Positions 1 to 10,800 of a stretch of 64,000 bases of DNA are shown here, in pieces; within the stretch, counting starts at the first letter, position 1; each line of letters starts with the position of its first letter. The notes beneath the pieces are model-generated. The model made no database searches, was not told the origin of the DNA, and saw only the letters and a list, made by a program, of their open reading frames with translations. The stretch is from Nematostella vectensis (taxonomy: Eukaryota > Cnidaria > Anthozoa > Actiniaria > Edwardsiidae), in contig NC_064045.1 of the NCBI RefSeq assembly GCF_932526225.1, forward strand, positions 6,620,998-6,684,997, written 5' to 3'. The translations under genes and the position numbers were made by a program.

Positions 1-3000
1 ATTGCTGGTGGATTCCTGGATAAGAGAGGCATTTCCCAACAGATTACCAGGGAGCTTTTAGGTGTGTTTACATGTTCTTTTATGAGACTTTATTTGATGT
101 TTATTTGTGTTGTTGTGAATAATGTATTTGAGTTGATAGTTGTACAGTTGACTGGCAATCAACCTGTCTCTCTGTCTATTTATCTGTTTGTTTGTCTTTC
201 AATCTTTCCATCTGTTGGTCTGTCTTTCTTTCTGTTAATCTGTTCAACTTTCTGTCCATCTGTCGATCAATCTGTCCATTTGTCTGTCTGTTTTACTTTC
301 CATTAGGTTACCTATTCAATTTTTTTCTCTGCGTCTTTTCAGTCTAATAATTTTAGAATTTAATCCATAGGTATACTCCTTGACCAGAAATCAGCCTTTC
401 ACTTGCAAACTGCTGCTGTAACAGGTAACATCTCTAAAGCAAGCATACTCTAAAAACCAGGCAATCAAAGGCATTTAGAACAATTTGAGGCTGTGGAATT
501 TGAAGGCCAGAGCAAGGCTTTAACAGGTTGGTATTTGTTAACATCCAACTAGGATGTTAAGCTTCAAGCTTTATAATAACAAAAGCAAAAAGTTCACAAG
601 TTGGGAGATACAACAAAATTTCAACCTGTCAAAGCTATGCTTTGCTTACACGTCCAATAAAATGAATGCCTGGTTTTAAACTTTTTAACATATCTACTTC
701 ACATGTGCACCCCTTTCCCCATCTGGAATTCCTGGCCATTAGTCCCGATACCCTGAACGTGCACCACATTGTCCTCTTTCTGATGAAGCATTTGTTTATT
801 TGTAGATTTGAATGACTCAGTAAGGGATGGTGTTCATTATCCTATTGTCTATGGAATTGGTAAGGAAGACAACACAAGATTCAGGGTCTCTTCAAGTGGG
901 AGTTTTAAGGAATTATTTATGGACATTGTGTTATTGTAATCCTAGCTGTAGATGTGAGGTCAGGAAGGATATTCAATGCGTCATTTCCAGACAAAAGACC
1001 TGATTCCATCCTAAGACATGCAAGGAACTTTACAGGAAATAAAAGGGTAGGTGTAGCTTGTGTGTGTGTTTGTGCTTTTTTACATGTTAGTGATGTTTGT
1101 TTTTGTGGTCATGTCTTCAAAAGCCTTCCATATTTATTCCTTAAGCAGGGCTTCTGGAATTACGCGCTTGTGCGGAAGCGCGTAATTTGGCTTTCTCCGC
1201 GTAATCCGCGTAAACCACAAATTTCCGCGTAATCCCGCGTAATTTGGCTAAATTTTGAAAGACAAAACATTTAAGTGCACAGCCGATGTGTTCTTTTAGG
1301 GTTCTTACCTCTATTTCTCGTAAAAAAAGAGAGATATTTTTCGTAAGAGTGCGATATTTCGAACTGAATTAAAAACAAATAAAATGACTAGGCGTTTTTT
1401 GCTAAACCGCGAAGGCCTAGTACTAATAATAAAATACCTTTTTTAATTGGCTGGTGGCTAGGAGCCAATGAAAACTCGCCTAAGATATTTTCGCGCAATA
1501 AAATAAACCTTATCAAGTTATTTCGTGCTTTCCTTATGTACAAAATGTAGTTTGGGCGTAAGAGTTGATATTCCGTGTAATTTAGCGCGTAATTCAGTAA
1601 AGAATCCTGCAAAATTATGATTTTTTAAGAAACATGTATTGCAAAATCCCGCGTAATTTAGTGCGTAATGATTGATTTTCGCGTAATTTAGCGTGTAATT
1701 TAGCAAAGAATCCCGCTTAATTTTGAGTTTTTTCCGCATAATTCCAGAAGCCCTGCTTAAGCTCTGACTTATCAGGGATGTACCCATGAAATGATAAAAT
1801 GATCATGGACATACCTGTGGAATGTTCCTCCTAATCAGGGAAGTACCCATGGAATGACCCTCCTTATCAGGGATGTACCATGGAATGACCCTCCTTATCA
1901 GGGATGTACCATGGAATGACCCTCCTTATTAGGGATGTACCCATGGAATGACCCTCCTTATCAAGGATGTACCATGGAATGACCCTCCTTATCAGGGATG
2001 TACCATGGAATGACCCTCCTTATCAAGGATGTACCATGGAATGACCCTCCTTATCAGGGATGTACCATGGAATGACCCTCCTTATCAGTGATGTACCATG
2101 GAATGAACCTCCTTATTAGAGATGTACCCATGGAATGCCCCTCCTTATCAGTGATGTACCATGGAATGACCCTCCTTATTAGAGATGTACCATGGAATGG
2201 CCCTCCTTATCAGGGATGTACCATGGAATGACCCTCTTTATTAGGGATGTACCCATGGAATGACCCTCCTTATCAAGGATGTACCCATGGAATGACCCTC
2301 CTTATCACGTATGTACCATGGAATGAGCCCTCCTTATCAGGGATGTACCATGGAATGACCCTCCTTATCAAGGATGTACCATGGAATGACCCTCCTTATC
2401 AGGGATGTACCATGGAATGACCCTCCTTATCAGGGATGTACCCATGGAATGACCCTCCTTATCAGGGAAGTACCATGGAATGAACCTCCTTATTAGGGAT
2501 GTACCCATGGAATGACCCTCCTTATCAAGGATGTACCCATGGAATGACACTCAACATCAGGGACGTACCATGGAATGTCCCTCCTTATTAGGGATGTACC
2601 CATGGAATGACCCTCCTTATCAGGGATGTACCATGGAATGACCCTCCTTATCACGGATGTACCATGGAATGACCCTCCTTATCAAGGATGTACCATGGAA
2701 TGACCCTCCTTATCAGGGATGTACCATGGAACGACCCTCCTTATCAGGGATGTACCCATTGAATGACCCTCCTTATCATGGAAGTACCATGAAATGACCC
2801 TCCTTATCAAGGATGTACCAATGGAATGACCCTCCTTATCAAGGATGTACCCATGGAATGACACTCAACATCAGGGACGTACCATGGAATGTCCCTTCTT
2901 ATCAGGGATGTACCCATGGAATGTCCCTCCTTATCAGGGATGTACTCATGGAATGTCCCTCCTCATCAATGATGTACATATGGAATGACCCTCCTTATCA

Positions 3001-3424
3001 AGGAGGGACGTCTCCATAGAAGGAGTCCCTATTAGGGAAGTACCAAAGGAGTGAGCCACCTAACAAAAGACGTACCTAAGAAATGGCTCAAAATGTTTCA
3101 GATCCGGCTTTTCCACCAAATAATGGGACAGGCGGTTGACAAGGTAAATTCCCCTCTGAGAAAATCTTCAATTCCTCTCAATGGAAAACCGAGTCACCGC
3201 CCGAACATGGGATTTTGTTTATAGCTCTAATATAGGCTGCGTCTTTACAGGTGGAGGAGATATACAATTCGAAAGACCAAGAACTTCGCATTCGTCCATT
3301 CCACCATCAGCACCCTATGAACAATGCAGCTTTTTTTGCGACAGCACCAAGAGAGATCATTCTTAAGGTATTAGAGCGTTTAAGTGGAGACAACGGTGAC
3401 AGCTTGGGATACTGTAAATGCTAG
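1..3424 (+). CDS. NTAN1: NTAN1, protein N-terminal asparagine amidohydrolase (3' part, six exons)
   Basis: NTAN1 deamidates N-terminal asparagine to aspartate in the Arg/N-degron pathway. Exons I can join are 1-61, 371-424, 806-859, 952-1046, 3102-3143 and 3251-3424 (stop TAG 3422-3424). Each has AG before and GT after, and the phases match throughout (1,1,1,0,0). The joined product runs AGGFLDKRGISQQITRELL, then a segment with LNDSVRDGVHYPIVYGIG, then FNASFPDKRPDSILRHAR. These correspond to the family's VGGFSDDR, ELNDRE..FPVIYGI and ASFQDRGPEEQLRAAR blocks. The last exon has the ELRIRPF segment and a basic/hydrophobic tail ending GYCKC. The 5' exons and the catalytic cysteine lie left of the window. 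The 2.05-kb intron 1047-3101 holds a DNA transposon and a minisatellite. The match is from remembered family sequence, not a database search. Confidence 0.85.
165..302. repeat. Degenerate TCTG-type microsatellite in NTAN1 intron
   Basis: The stretch is built from imperfect TCTG, TCTT and TTTG tetramers (tctgtctatttatctgtttg and similar). It produces an open but meaningless hydrophobic frame. I see no coding signal. Confidence 0.6.
1145..1756. mobile_element. Non-autonomous DNA transposon flanked by TTAA, internal GCGTAATT repeats
   Basis: The left end is GCAGGGCTTCTGGAATTACG and the right end is its near-perfect inverse (TAATTCCAGAAGCCCTGC). The element is directly flanked by TTAA at 1141-1144 and 1757-1760. 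A TTAA target duplication is typical of piggyBac and Kolobok elements, so a MITE of one of those superfamilies is the likely identity. Both halves carry many copies of the motif CGCGTAATTTAG, giving subterminal repeats. It encodes no transposase and lies in an NTAN1 intron. Confidence 0.75.
1768..3060. repeat. 31-32 bp minisatellite (about 40 units) in NTAN1 intron
   Basis: The unit reads GGGATGTACCATGGAATGAC followed by CCTCCTTATCA, with ACC/ACCC length variants. It repeats from just after the TTAA element to within about 40 bp of the next NTAN1 exon. Every unit carries an NcoI-type CCATGG palindrome. Open frames on both strands here are by-products of the repeat. Confidence 0.9.
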
Positions 3425-4567
3425 TTTAGTGCCCAGCTTCCAATAAGCATCCCACGTCAAAATAAGGGCCCCCAAGCCTCCCCTTTGGCCATTTCGATAC
3501 CTCGAAATAAAGTTTTGTGTTAGGGTAAGACTTGTTGTTATATATGGGAGGTGAGAACGGTTTGGAGTGGAGTGTAAGGCGAGAAACAGTTAACCTTCGG
3601 AGGAAGCTGATAATTAAATGTTGATAACTTATTGTGATCACCTATAAAATCTTGTGAAGCGTGATGTGAGCTTGTGGAAAATCAAGTAGAATAGCAGAAT
3701 AAGACCGATGATGGGAATAATATCTTAAAGCGTGCAGAAAGGGGATACAAAGAAAGAAAAGGATGGCGAATAGGACTAAGGAAATTGATAGTAGTTTTAT
3801 AAGTATAGGACAGTTGGCTCATTGAGTTCGCTTTAATTCATCACGGGGGCGAGCAATTTAGCTAGTGGTCATTACTCATGTTCACAGCTTTCGTCTACTG
3901 TAACCTAGATATCATGTAGCCTGTGGAGGGCAATGTGCGGCCGACTCAAAATTTAACAAAACAGCTCGCGAAAAAATTAAATCTGTTTATTTTTGCGGGA
4001 AAATCTCACGCGCAATATTTGCTGTACACAAAAGGTTCGTTGTCCTTGATCTTTTTCGGGTTTATTTTAGCTGTCGATAGCTTTCTATTAGTGAATGTTT
4101 CTGATGCGTATTGATCGTACAGTTTCATAACCTTAAAGACCATCTATGTAAATGTCATTCATGCAGGCCATTATCTAGTTTCGGCAACAGGCTTTGATGA
4201 TACCAACCGTGCCTTTGTATATATTACAAAGTTATAGCTTTAATTTTCAGATATGAGGCATAAATGGAGCTTGCTTTGTGAGTTAAATCCCAGCATGAGA
4301 AAACTTGTAGAATAAAAATGACATTGAATTGAATTGAAAATTGGCACAGATGGTACTTATTTCTTTTTCATAAAATCGAGTTTCGGAATTGTGTAGAAAT
4401 CGCCAACAATTAAATTTAATTTTTGTCAATTCAGGAGAACGATGTCCATGAGAGGGAACACAGATGTCTAAAGAAATATCCAAAGCGAATACATATTGTG
4501 CTAATTGCCTCACATTCGTGTTAGACGGTTATTTTCGCCTTCATTAGAATCGGTTGCAGGACTAGAA
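3425..4567. other. Spacer between NTAN1 and the GPCR array; first copy of the array leader
   Basis: No gene is visible in 3425-3900. From about 3830 the sequence becomes homologous to the spacers that precede the other receptors: the CTTTCGTCTACTGTAACC block, the GCGGGAAAATCTC block near 3998, the CAGATATGAGGCAT block near 4248, then the leader uORF. The duplicated unit therefore begins here, not at the receptor start codon. Confidence 0.6.
4464..4547 (+). CDS. Conserved upstream ORF in the GPCR leader (27 codons)
   Basis: An ATG about 105 bases before the receptor start opens a 27-codon frame, MSKEISKANTYCANCLTF..., ending at TAG 4545-4547. It is out of frame with the receptor. The same ATG opens a related peptide in copies at 8455-8514 and 10697-10780, and in the leaders at about 12914, 15692 and 18460. 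Whether it is translated is unknown; it could limit receptor translation or be chance conservation between recent duplicates. Confidence 0.4.
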   Translation: MSKEISKANTYCANCLTFVLDGYFRLH

Positions 4568-5722
4568 ATGAATATGTCTTCTGCAGATAAACGGTTAAAC
4601 GCGCTTCAAGAGAAGTTATTGTCAAGGGGAACGGCTCGCGTCGTTATCGAGTCTCTGGTGTTCACCATACTAAGCCTGGTAGGGCTTATTGGTAACATTC
4701 TCGTCCTGTGGATCGTAAAGAAAAAGAGAAATGAGGGCAAAGTGATATACTTATTTATCGGAGCATTAGCTGTCACGGATGTGTCGCTACTCGCTATCTA
4801 CCCTATTTTTACATCCCCAGTGTTAGTGCTAGGAAAATGGCCATTTTCTGACCTTGTCTGCCAGATTCAAGGCTTCTACATCTTATTCCCCGTAAACGCA
4901 TCTATACTGCTCATGGCTGCCACCGCAATCAATCGGTATTTCCAAGTCGTGCGCCAGAACTATTATCGAATTTTGTTCACGCCATTGCGTACAAGGTTTT
5001 TCATTTGTGGAACATTCCTGTTCGCTTGTTTTGTACCGGTTCCTTATCTCGCTAGCGGAGAGAAATACACTTTCAATCCCGGAAAAGGCTTATGTTTTCA
5101 AAAACCAAATTTAAAACCAGCTACATTTGCTATCTACTTTAATTGTAGTTTTTCGATGGTTGTTTTAACCATGTGTTATATCAATATTTTTAGAAAAATT
5201 CACAATCACCAAGCCAGAGTTACCGCCATGCAGCAAAACACTAATTCTATTTCCGGACCTAGCGTTCAAGACATCAAAGTGACGAGAACTCTGTTTCTAA
5301 CTGTACTGGGATTTGTTTGTTGCTGGGCACCAATTATAGTTATGGATATGATCGACATGACTCGGGGTCTGTTCTCATTGCCTCGGGAACTTTACTTCTT
5401 ATATTCCTTCTTAGCAACACTTTCTTCTGTTATCAATCCTTTCATATACGGTGTTATGAATCCCATGTTCCGGGAGGAATACAAGAAGATTCTAAGAATA
5501 CCATGTGCTGGTCGGAATGCAGAGGTGGGACACATAAATCTGGTGATAAGAAGTGCAGCTCGTGGTCGAAATATTATAGCTCTACAGCACGTAGAGTCAA
5601 CACAAAGATCAACACCTCCTTGTCGTACTATAGAAGATGGAGCTGAAGGGCCGATAAAAACAACAACAGCTACTGACCGGTATATGGAGGTTAAGCAAAC
5701 GGGCCCAATACAAAGACCATAA
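4568..5722 (+). CDS. Melatonin-receptor-like class A GPCR, copy A
   Basis: Intronless seven-helix receptor, presumably plasma membrane and G-protein coupled; the ligand is unknown. Numbering from MSSADKR (ATG 4574): TM1 G40-N41, TM2 Asp69 in ALAVTD, TM3 disulfide Cys96, NRY 120-122 where most class A receptors have DRY, loop-2 Cys174, TM6 CWAP 250-253, TM7 NPFIY 288-292, then helix 8 FREEYKKIL and a possible palmitoylation Cys311. The CQIQGF, AINRY and YGVMNPMFREEYKKIL blocks resemble melatonin receptors, which also carry NRY. Two ATGs (4568, 4574) are possible; only MSS is kept in all paralogs. The tail stops early (CCA TAA) relative to copies C and D, and their tail sequence continues recognisably past the stop. 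Confidence 0.9.
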   Translation: MNMSSADKRLNALQEKLLSRGTARVVIESLVFTILSLVGLIGNILVLWIVKKKRNEGKVIYLFIGALAVTDVSLLAIYPIFTSPVLVLGKWPFSDLVCQIQGFYILFPVNASILLMAATAINRYFQVVRQNYYRILFTPLRTRFFICGTFLFACFVPVPYLASGEKYTFNPGKGLCFQKPNLKPATFAIYFNCSFSMVVLTMCYINIFRKIHNHQARVTAMQQNTNSISGPSVQDIKVTRTLFLTVLGFVCCWAPIIVMDMIDMTRGLFSLPRELYFLYSFLATLSSVINPFIYGVMNPMFREEYKKILRIPCAGRNAEVGHINLVIRSAARGRNIIALQHVESTQRSTPPCRTIEDGAEGPIKTTTATDRYMEVKQTGPIQRP

Positions 5723-6693
5723 ACTTCTGGTTGGAATAGAGAGGTTGAGCACAAAAAGCCAGTACAAAGATAAACACAAGCTTATGTTTGAATTACAGAG
5801 ATGAAACTATAATGACCAGTGCAAATGACAACAGCTCTCGTTCGGAATATGGAGGTCGAGCAGTGGTCCGAATGAACTCGTGTAATGACAGGGAGTTAGG
5901 GAGTACACACAATAAAAAAAAGTCTACAAGGATATGACACCTTTAAATATCCCGGTCAAAGGCTATACATTTATGGTGAAATAGCCCTGAAAAGGACATT
6001 TCTTGAATTCGACTGACAATCCTTATTAACGACACTCGTCTTTCACTTTTTTTCAAAAATGGGCTGATATGTCTTCAAGAGAGTATCGCTTGCAATACCT
6101 CGAGCACTTCCAACAGCCACGAAGTTTTGTATCTTTCGCCACAAAAGAAAAAGAAATAAGAAATTTATCAATAATCCAAGACACGGTATGACAGATCAAT
6201 ATATGGACAACGAGTTTGGGAATTTGCTTTGGAATCGGACGGTTAAAAGTGTATCTTCAATTGGCGTATTTTCATTCGGAAACATTTAGAATTACGAGAA
6301 TCAACTTATAAATAGTCTACAGAAGAAAAATTATTGAGCTTAAGAAGGATAGGTATATAGCTTATATTTGTTTACTTTAATTCATGGTAAGTGCGAGCAA
6401 TTTAGGTAGGACAACTGCGGTCATTACTCGTGATCAGAGCTTTCGTCTACTGTACCTAGACTTCAAGTAGCCTGCGGTGGCCACTGTGCGGCCGACTCGC
6501 TTTAAAGACATAGCTTAGAATAAAAATGAGATTGAAAAATATCCTACTGTGAGCAGATGTTACTTATTTTTTTCAGCATAGAAATCGGCTTTTGGAATTG
6601 TGTTACAATCACAAACAATTCAATTCAATCGAATTCTCGAAAATGGTGGTCAGTTAGCGGTAACACAAGTGTCAGAGGTAACATTTAAAGCTA
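5723..6693. other. 3' flank and leader between GPCR copies A and B
   Basis: An AATAAA at 5911-5916 is a candidate polyadenylation signal for copy A. Before it, sequence decaying from the receptor tail repeat continues (GTTCGGAATATGGAGGTCGA near 5849). Homology to the 3' flank of the array's other old member (22300-22690) covers 5990-6260. The leader of copy B begins near 6370. No other gene is visible. Confidence 0.55.
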
Positions 6694-7692
6694 ATAAATA
6701 TTGCGCTGGCTCGCCTCACATTCGTCCTAGACGCTGGTTTTCACCTTCGGTAGAATCGGTTGCAGGCTTAAAAATGAATCAGTCTTCTGCTGATTAACGG
6801 TTAAACGCCCATCTCATCCCTCGCAAGCTCATCTATACTGCTCATTGCTGCCAACGCAATCAATCGGTATTTCCAAGTCGTGCGTACGCAGCTGCTTTGT
6901 CTCCTATTATCGTTGTTCTACAAAGGAGTTCTTTTGTCTCTATTCTTCTCGCTCTTTGTGTCGAGGTGCGGGTATTGTTCATTTGCCCAAAAATTGCAGC
7001 TTGTAAGAGCTGCGTACTGACCTCGTGCGCCCGAACTATTATCGAATTTTTTTCACGCGATCGCGTACAAGGTTTCTTATTTGTGGAGCATTCGTGTTTG
7101 CTTGTATTGCACCGGTTCCGTGTCTCGCTAGCGGAGAGAAATTCACTTTCAATACCGGAAAAGGCTTATGTTTTCAAAAACCGAATTTAAAACCAGCTTC
7201 ATTGTCTGTCTACTTTAGTTGTGGTTGTTCGATGCTTGTTTTAACCTCGTGCTATTTCAAGATTTTTAAATCCATTCACAATCACCAAGCCAGAGTTACC
7301 GCCATGCAGCAAAACAGCAATTTCATCTCTGGACCAAGCGTCCAAGATATCAAAGTGACGAGAACTCTGTTTCTCACTGTACTGGGATTTGTTTGTTGTT
7401 GGACACCAGTAATAGTTATGGATATAATCGACATGACTTGGGGTCTGTTCTCCTTGCCTCGGGAACTTTACCACTTGGGAACACTTTCTTCTGTTATATC
7501 AATCCTTTCATGTATGGTGTTATGAATCCCATGTTCCGAAAGGAATACAAGAAGATTCTAATAATACCATGTGCTGGTCGGAATGCAGAGGTGGGACACA
7601 AAAATCCGGTCATAAGAAATGCAGTTCCTTGTCGAAATAATTGGGGCTCTACACGTAGAATCAACACAAAGATCGACAGCTCCTTGTCTTAA
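6694..7692 (+). pseudogene. GPCR copy B, pseudogene (deletion, insertion, stop and frameshift)
   Basis: The start is recognisable at ATG 6774 (MNQSSAD), followed at once by TAA 6795-6797. TM1, TM2 and the start of TM3 are deleted. Reading resumes at CATCTATACTGCTCATTGCT within TM3, and a 138-bp insertion (6885-7022) then interrupts the codons after NRYFQVV. From 7025 the frame is open through TM4, TM6 (CCWTPV) and the start of TM7, and breaks near 7495 where two extra bases precede the NPF motif. At least four independent lesions make this non-functional as a receptor. Confidence 0.9.
6885..7022. mobile_element. 138-bp inverted-repeat insertion (MITE-like) in GPCR pseudogene B
   Basis: Receptor sequence is interrupted between two copies of TCGTGCG (6878-6884 and 7023-7029), a 7-bp or imperfect 8-bp target duplication. 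The insert begins TACGCAGCTGCTTTG and ends with AGAGCTGCGTACTGACC, so the ends are inverted but offset by about six bases. It encodes nothing. An hAT-type MITE is possible given the duplication length. Confidence 0.6.
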
Positions 7693-7774
7693 TACAAAAG
7701 TTGACGTAATACATCAATCACGTCACTAGAAGAAAAAAATGCTGACGTCATCAAAATAAAAAATATTTATAATT

Positions 7775-8070
7775 CATATAAAACACATTGTATGACATCC
7801 AAAGGTGTCAAGGGGTGGAAAACCAATATGGTCACGTGATCATATAAAACACATTGTATGACAGCCAAAGGTGTCAAGGGGTGGAAAACCAATATGGTCA
7901 CGTGATCATATAAAACACATTGTATGACAGCCAAAGGTGTCAAGGGGTGGAAAACGAAGATGATCACGTGATGTCATCGATGATGTCACTAAAAGTAAAA
8001 CTACCCTCACGCCGAAACATCGTATGACAACTAAACTTGTTATGTTTCATGTAGATGTCAAAGGGTGGGG
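7775..8070. repeat. 66-bp tandem repeat, three units plus a degenerate fourth
   Basis: Units start at 7775, 7841 and 7907 (CATATAAAACACATTGTATG...) with exactly 66-bp spacing. Each ends in the E-box-containing GGTCACGTGATC. A degenerate fourth unit runs to about 8070. Because 66 is a multiple of 3, the minus strand shows a 22-residue repeated open frame, which I do not believe is a gene. Bases 8071-8563 are the leader of copy C. Confidence 0.85.
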
Positions 8071-8563
8071 GGAAGGGGGTTTAACAAGTTGGTCGCGTGA
8101 TCTGTGAAATCGTTGACGTCGTCAAAAACACAAATATAATAATAGTATTTAATATTTCTTAAATTATAAAATCAAAAATAAGCAAGGATTTGGTGGTTTG
8201 GAGCTCCGCTTTTAGACAATGCCTAAATCTATATATTAGCTTTAATTTTCAGATAGGAGGCATGTATCGAGCTTGCTTTGTGAGTTCTCGCAGACTGTGA
8301 AAACTTGTAGAATAAAAATGAGCTATGAGCTTATCTCACAGCCGGAAATTATTTCTTATTCATAAAATCGTCTTTCGCAATTGTATAGCAATCGCCAACA
8401 ATTAAATTTAATTTAGGTCAATTCAGGAGAACGATTGTCAATGGGGTAACACAGATGTCAAAAGTAATACCTAAAGCGAATAAACATTGTTCTGTTTGCC
8501 TCACATCCGTTTAAGACGCTTGTTTTCGCCTTCAATAGAATCGGTTGCAGGACTAGAAAGAAT

Positions 8564-9799
8564 ATGTCTTCTTTTGACGAACGTTTAAGCGCCCTTCAAG
8601 AGAAGTTATTGTCAAGGGGAACGGCTCGCGTCGTTATCGAGCCTCTGGTGTTCATCATACTAAGCCTGGTAGGGCTGATTGGTAACATTCTCGTCCTGTG
8701 GATCGTAAAGAAAAAGAGAAATGAAGGCAAAGTGATATACTTATTCATCGGAGCATTAGCTGTCACGGATGTGTTGCTACTTGCTATCTCCCCTATTTTT
8801 GAATTCCCAGCGTTAGTGCTTGGAAAATGGCCATTTTCTGACCTTGCCTGCCAGTTTCACGCATTCTACATATTATCCCTCGCAAACGCATCTATACTGC
8901 TCATGGCTGCCACCGCAATCAATCGGTATTTCCAAGTCGTGCGCCCGAACTATTATCGAATTTTGTTCACGCCATCGCGTACAAGGTTTTTCATTTGTGG
9001 AACATACCTGTTCGCTTGTTTTGCACCGGTTCCTTATCTCGCTAGCGGAGAGCAATACACTTTCAATCCCGGAAAAGGCTTTTGTTTTCAAAAACCAAAT
9101 TTAAAACCAGCTTCATTGTCTATCTACTTTAGTTGTAGTTGTTCGATGCTTGTTTTAACTGCATGCTATTTCAAGATTTTTAAATCCATTCACAATCACC
9201 AAGCCAGAGTTACCGCCATGCAGCAAAACAGCAATTTCATCTCCGGACCAAGCGTCCAAGATATCAAAGTGACGAGAACTCTGTTTCTCACTGTACTGGG
9301 ATTTGTTTGTTGTTGGACACCAGTAATAGTTATGGATATAATCGACATGACTCGGGGCCTGTTCTCCTTGCCTCGGGAACTTTATTTCTTATATTTCTTC
9401 TTAGCAACACTTTCTTCTGTTATCAATCCTTTCATATACGGTGTTATGAATCCCATGTTCCGGGAGGAATACAAGAAGATTCTAAGAATAGCATGTGCTG
9501 GTTGGAATGCAGAGGTGGGACACATAAATCCGGTAATAAGAAGTGCAGCTCCTGGTCAAAATATTGAGGCTCCACACGTAGAATCAACACAAAGATTCAC
9601 AGTTCCTTGTCGTACTACAGAACATGGGCATGAAGGGCCGCTGAGAACAACAACAGGTACTGCCCGGGATATAGAGGATAGGCAAACGAGCCCAATACAA
9701 AGGCCATCTACTTCTGGTTGGAATAGAGAGGTTGAACACATTAAGCCAGTACAAAAATCAACCCGAGCTCCTATCTGGAGTACAGCGATTGAACAATAA
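8564..9799 (+). CDS. Melatonin-receptor-like class A GPCR, copy C
   Basis: Complete 411-residue receptor with GN in TM1, NRY, loop-2 Cys (KGFCFQK), CCWTPV and NPFIYG. This copy fixes the start codon. A two-base deletion just upstream (CTAGAAAGAATATG where others have CTAGAAATGAATATG) removes the upper ATG, so translation must begin at MSSFDERLSALQ. The tail is the long type ending WSTAIEQ. It contains degenerate 18-19 residue repeats beginning GWNAEVGHINPV, GQNIEAPHVEST, CRTTEHGHEGPL, RDIEDRQTSPIQ and GWNREVEHIKPV. Helix 8 is followed by Cys (IACAG). Confidence 0.92.
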   Translation: MSSFDERLSALQEKLLSRGTARVVIEPLVFIILSLVGLIGNILVLWIVKKKRNEGKVIYLFIGALAVTDVLLLAISPIFEFPALVLGKWPFSDLACQFHAFYILSLANASILLMAATAINRYFQVVRPNYYRILFTPSRTRFFICGTYLFACFAPVPYLASGEQYTFNPGKGFCFQKPNLKPASLSIYFSCSCSMLVLTACYFKIFKSIHNHQARVTAMQQNSNFISGPSVQDIKVTRTLFLTVLGFVCCWTPVIVMDIIDMTRGLFSLPRELYFLYFFLATLSSVINPFIYGVMNPMFREEYKKILRIACAGWNAEVGHINPVIRSAAPGQNIEAPHVESTQRFTVPCRTTEHGHEGPLRTTTGTARDIEDRQTSPIQRPSTSGWNREVEHIKPVQKSTRAPIWSTAIEQ

Positions 9800-10800
9800 T
9801 GGCCCGTGCAACTGATAAGCGATGTCGGTCGGGATATCAAGGTTGAATACTGGACAAATGAATATAAAGACTACGAGGTTGCGTTTTTGCTTTGGAATCG
9901 GACGGTTAACATTGTACCTTCAATTGTGGCACATTTTCGTTCGGAAGACATTTAGAATAGACTTTATAGCTTGTGTTATGTTAAGGATTAAAACAATAAA
10001 TATAGCTTTTAGAAGTTAGCTTTAATTTATCGCAAGGACGATATTTAGCTAGTAAAATGTGGTCTTTAATCATGTTCACAGCTGTCGTCTACTTTAACCT
10101 AGATACCAAGTAGCCTGCGGAGGGCACTGTGCAGTCGATTCAAATTTAACAATAACAGCTCAGAAACAAATGAAATCTTTTTATTTTGGCGGGAAAATTA
10201 TTGGCGGGAAAATCTCGCGCGCAATATTTGCTGTACACAAAAGGTTCGTTGTTCTTGACCTTCTTCGGATTCATTTTAGCTGTTGATAACTTTCTATTAG
10301 TGTAGGTTTCTGATGCGTGTTGATCGTACAGTTTTATAACCTTTAAGACCATCTGGTGAATGTCATTTATGCAGGCCAATATCGAGTTTCGGCAACAGGC
10401 TTTGATGATACCAACCGTGCCTTTGTATATATTTTTCATCATTTTATTCTACGTTTTGCGATTATAGCTTTAATTTTCAGATATGAGGCATAAATGGAGC
10501 TTGCTTTGTGAGTTAAATCCCAGCCTGAGAAAACTTGTAGAATAAAAATTACATTGAAATAATCCGTACTGTGATCTCACAGATGGTACTTATTTCTTTT
10601 TCATAAAATCGAGTTTCGGAATTGTGTAGTAACCGCCAACAATTAAATTTAATTTTTGTCAATTCAGGAGAACGATGTCACTGAGAGGAAACACAGATGT
10701 CTAAAGAAATATCCAAAGCGAATACATATTGTGCTAATTGCATCACTTTCGTGTTAGACGGTTATTTTCGCCTTCAGTAGAATCGGTTGCAGGACTAGAA
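9800..10800. repeat. Spacer module between GPCR copies C and D
   Basis: This is the clearest copy of the array's intergenic unit. In order it holds a 3' segment with AATAAA at 9995-10000 (shared with copies D, H and both orphan tails), the CGTCTACTTTAACCTAGATA block, and an E2F-like TTTTGGCGGGAAAA at 10186 followed by a second GGCGGGAAAATC and GCGCGCAATATTTGC. The CAGATATGAGGCAT block and the uORF (10697-10780) follow. A 98-codon minus-strand frame at 10146-10442 looks open but is broken in the sister spacer. Confidence 0.7.

Noticed and set aside
806-1046. Cadherin-like reading of LNDSVRDGVHYPIVYGIG
   Set aside because: Joining the neighbouring exons gives a much better, collinear match to NTAN1.
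2368-3019. Repetitive 60-68 codon ORFs in the 31-bp minisatellite
   Set aside because: They are by-products of the repeat. The true NTAN1 exons on either side splice around it.
4505-4567. N-terminal extension of GPCRs from a TTG codon
   Set aside because: There is no ATG. A two-base deletion in copy C breaks this frame while leaving the receptor intact.
9822-10019. 65-codon plus ORF after each long-tail GPCR (also 12062, 14835, 17615, 24912)
   Set aside because: It is located in the 3' module just before AATAAA. The copies are recent duplicates, so being open is not evidence of coding.
10146-10442. 98-codon minus-strand ORF in GPCR spacers (also about 15160, 17940, 25237)
   Set aside because: The sister spacer at 12400-12680 has a stop in the same frame and lengths vary. 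It follows DNA-level conservation of the spacer, not protein constraint.
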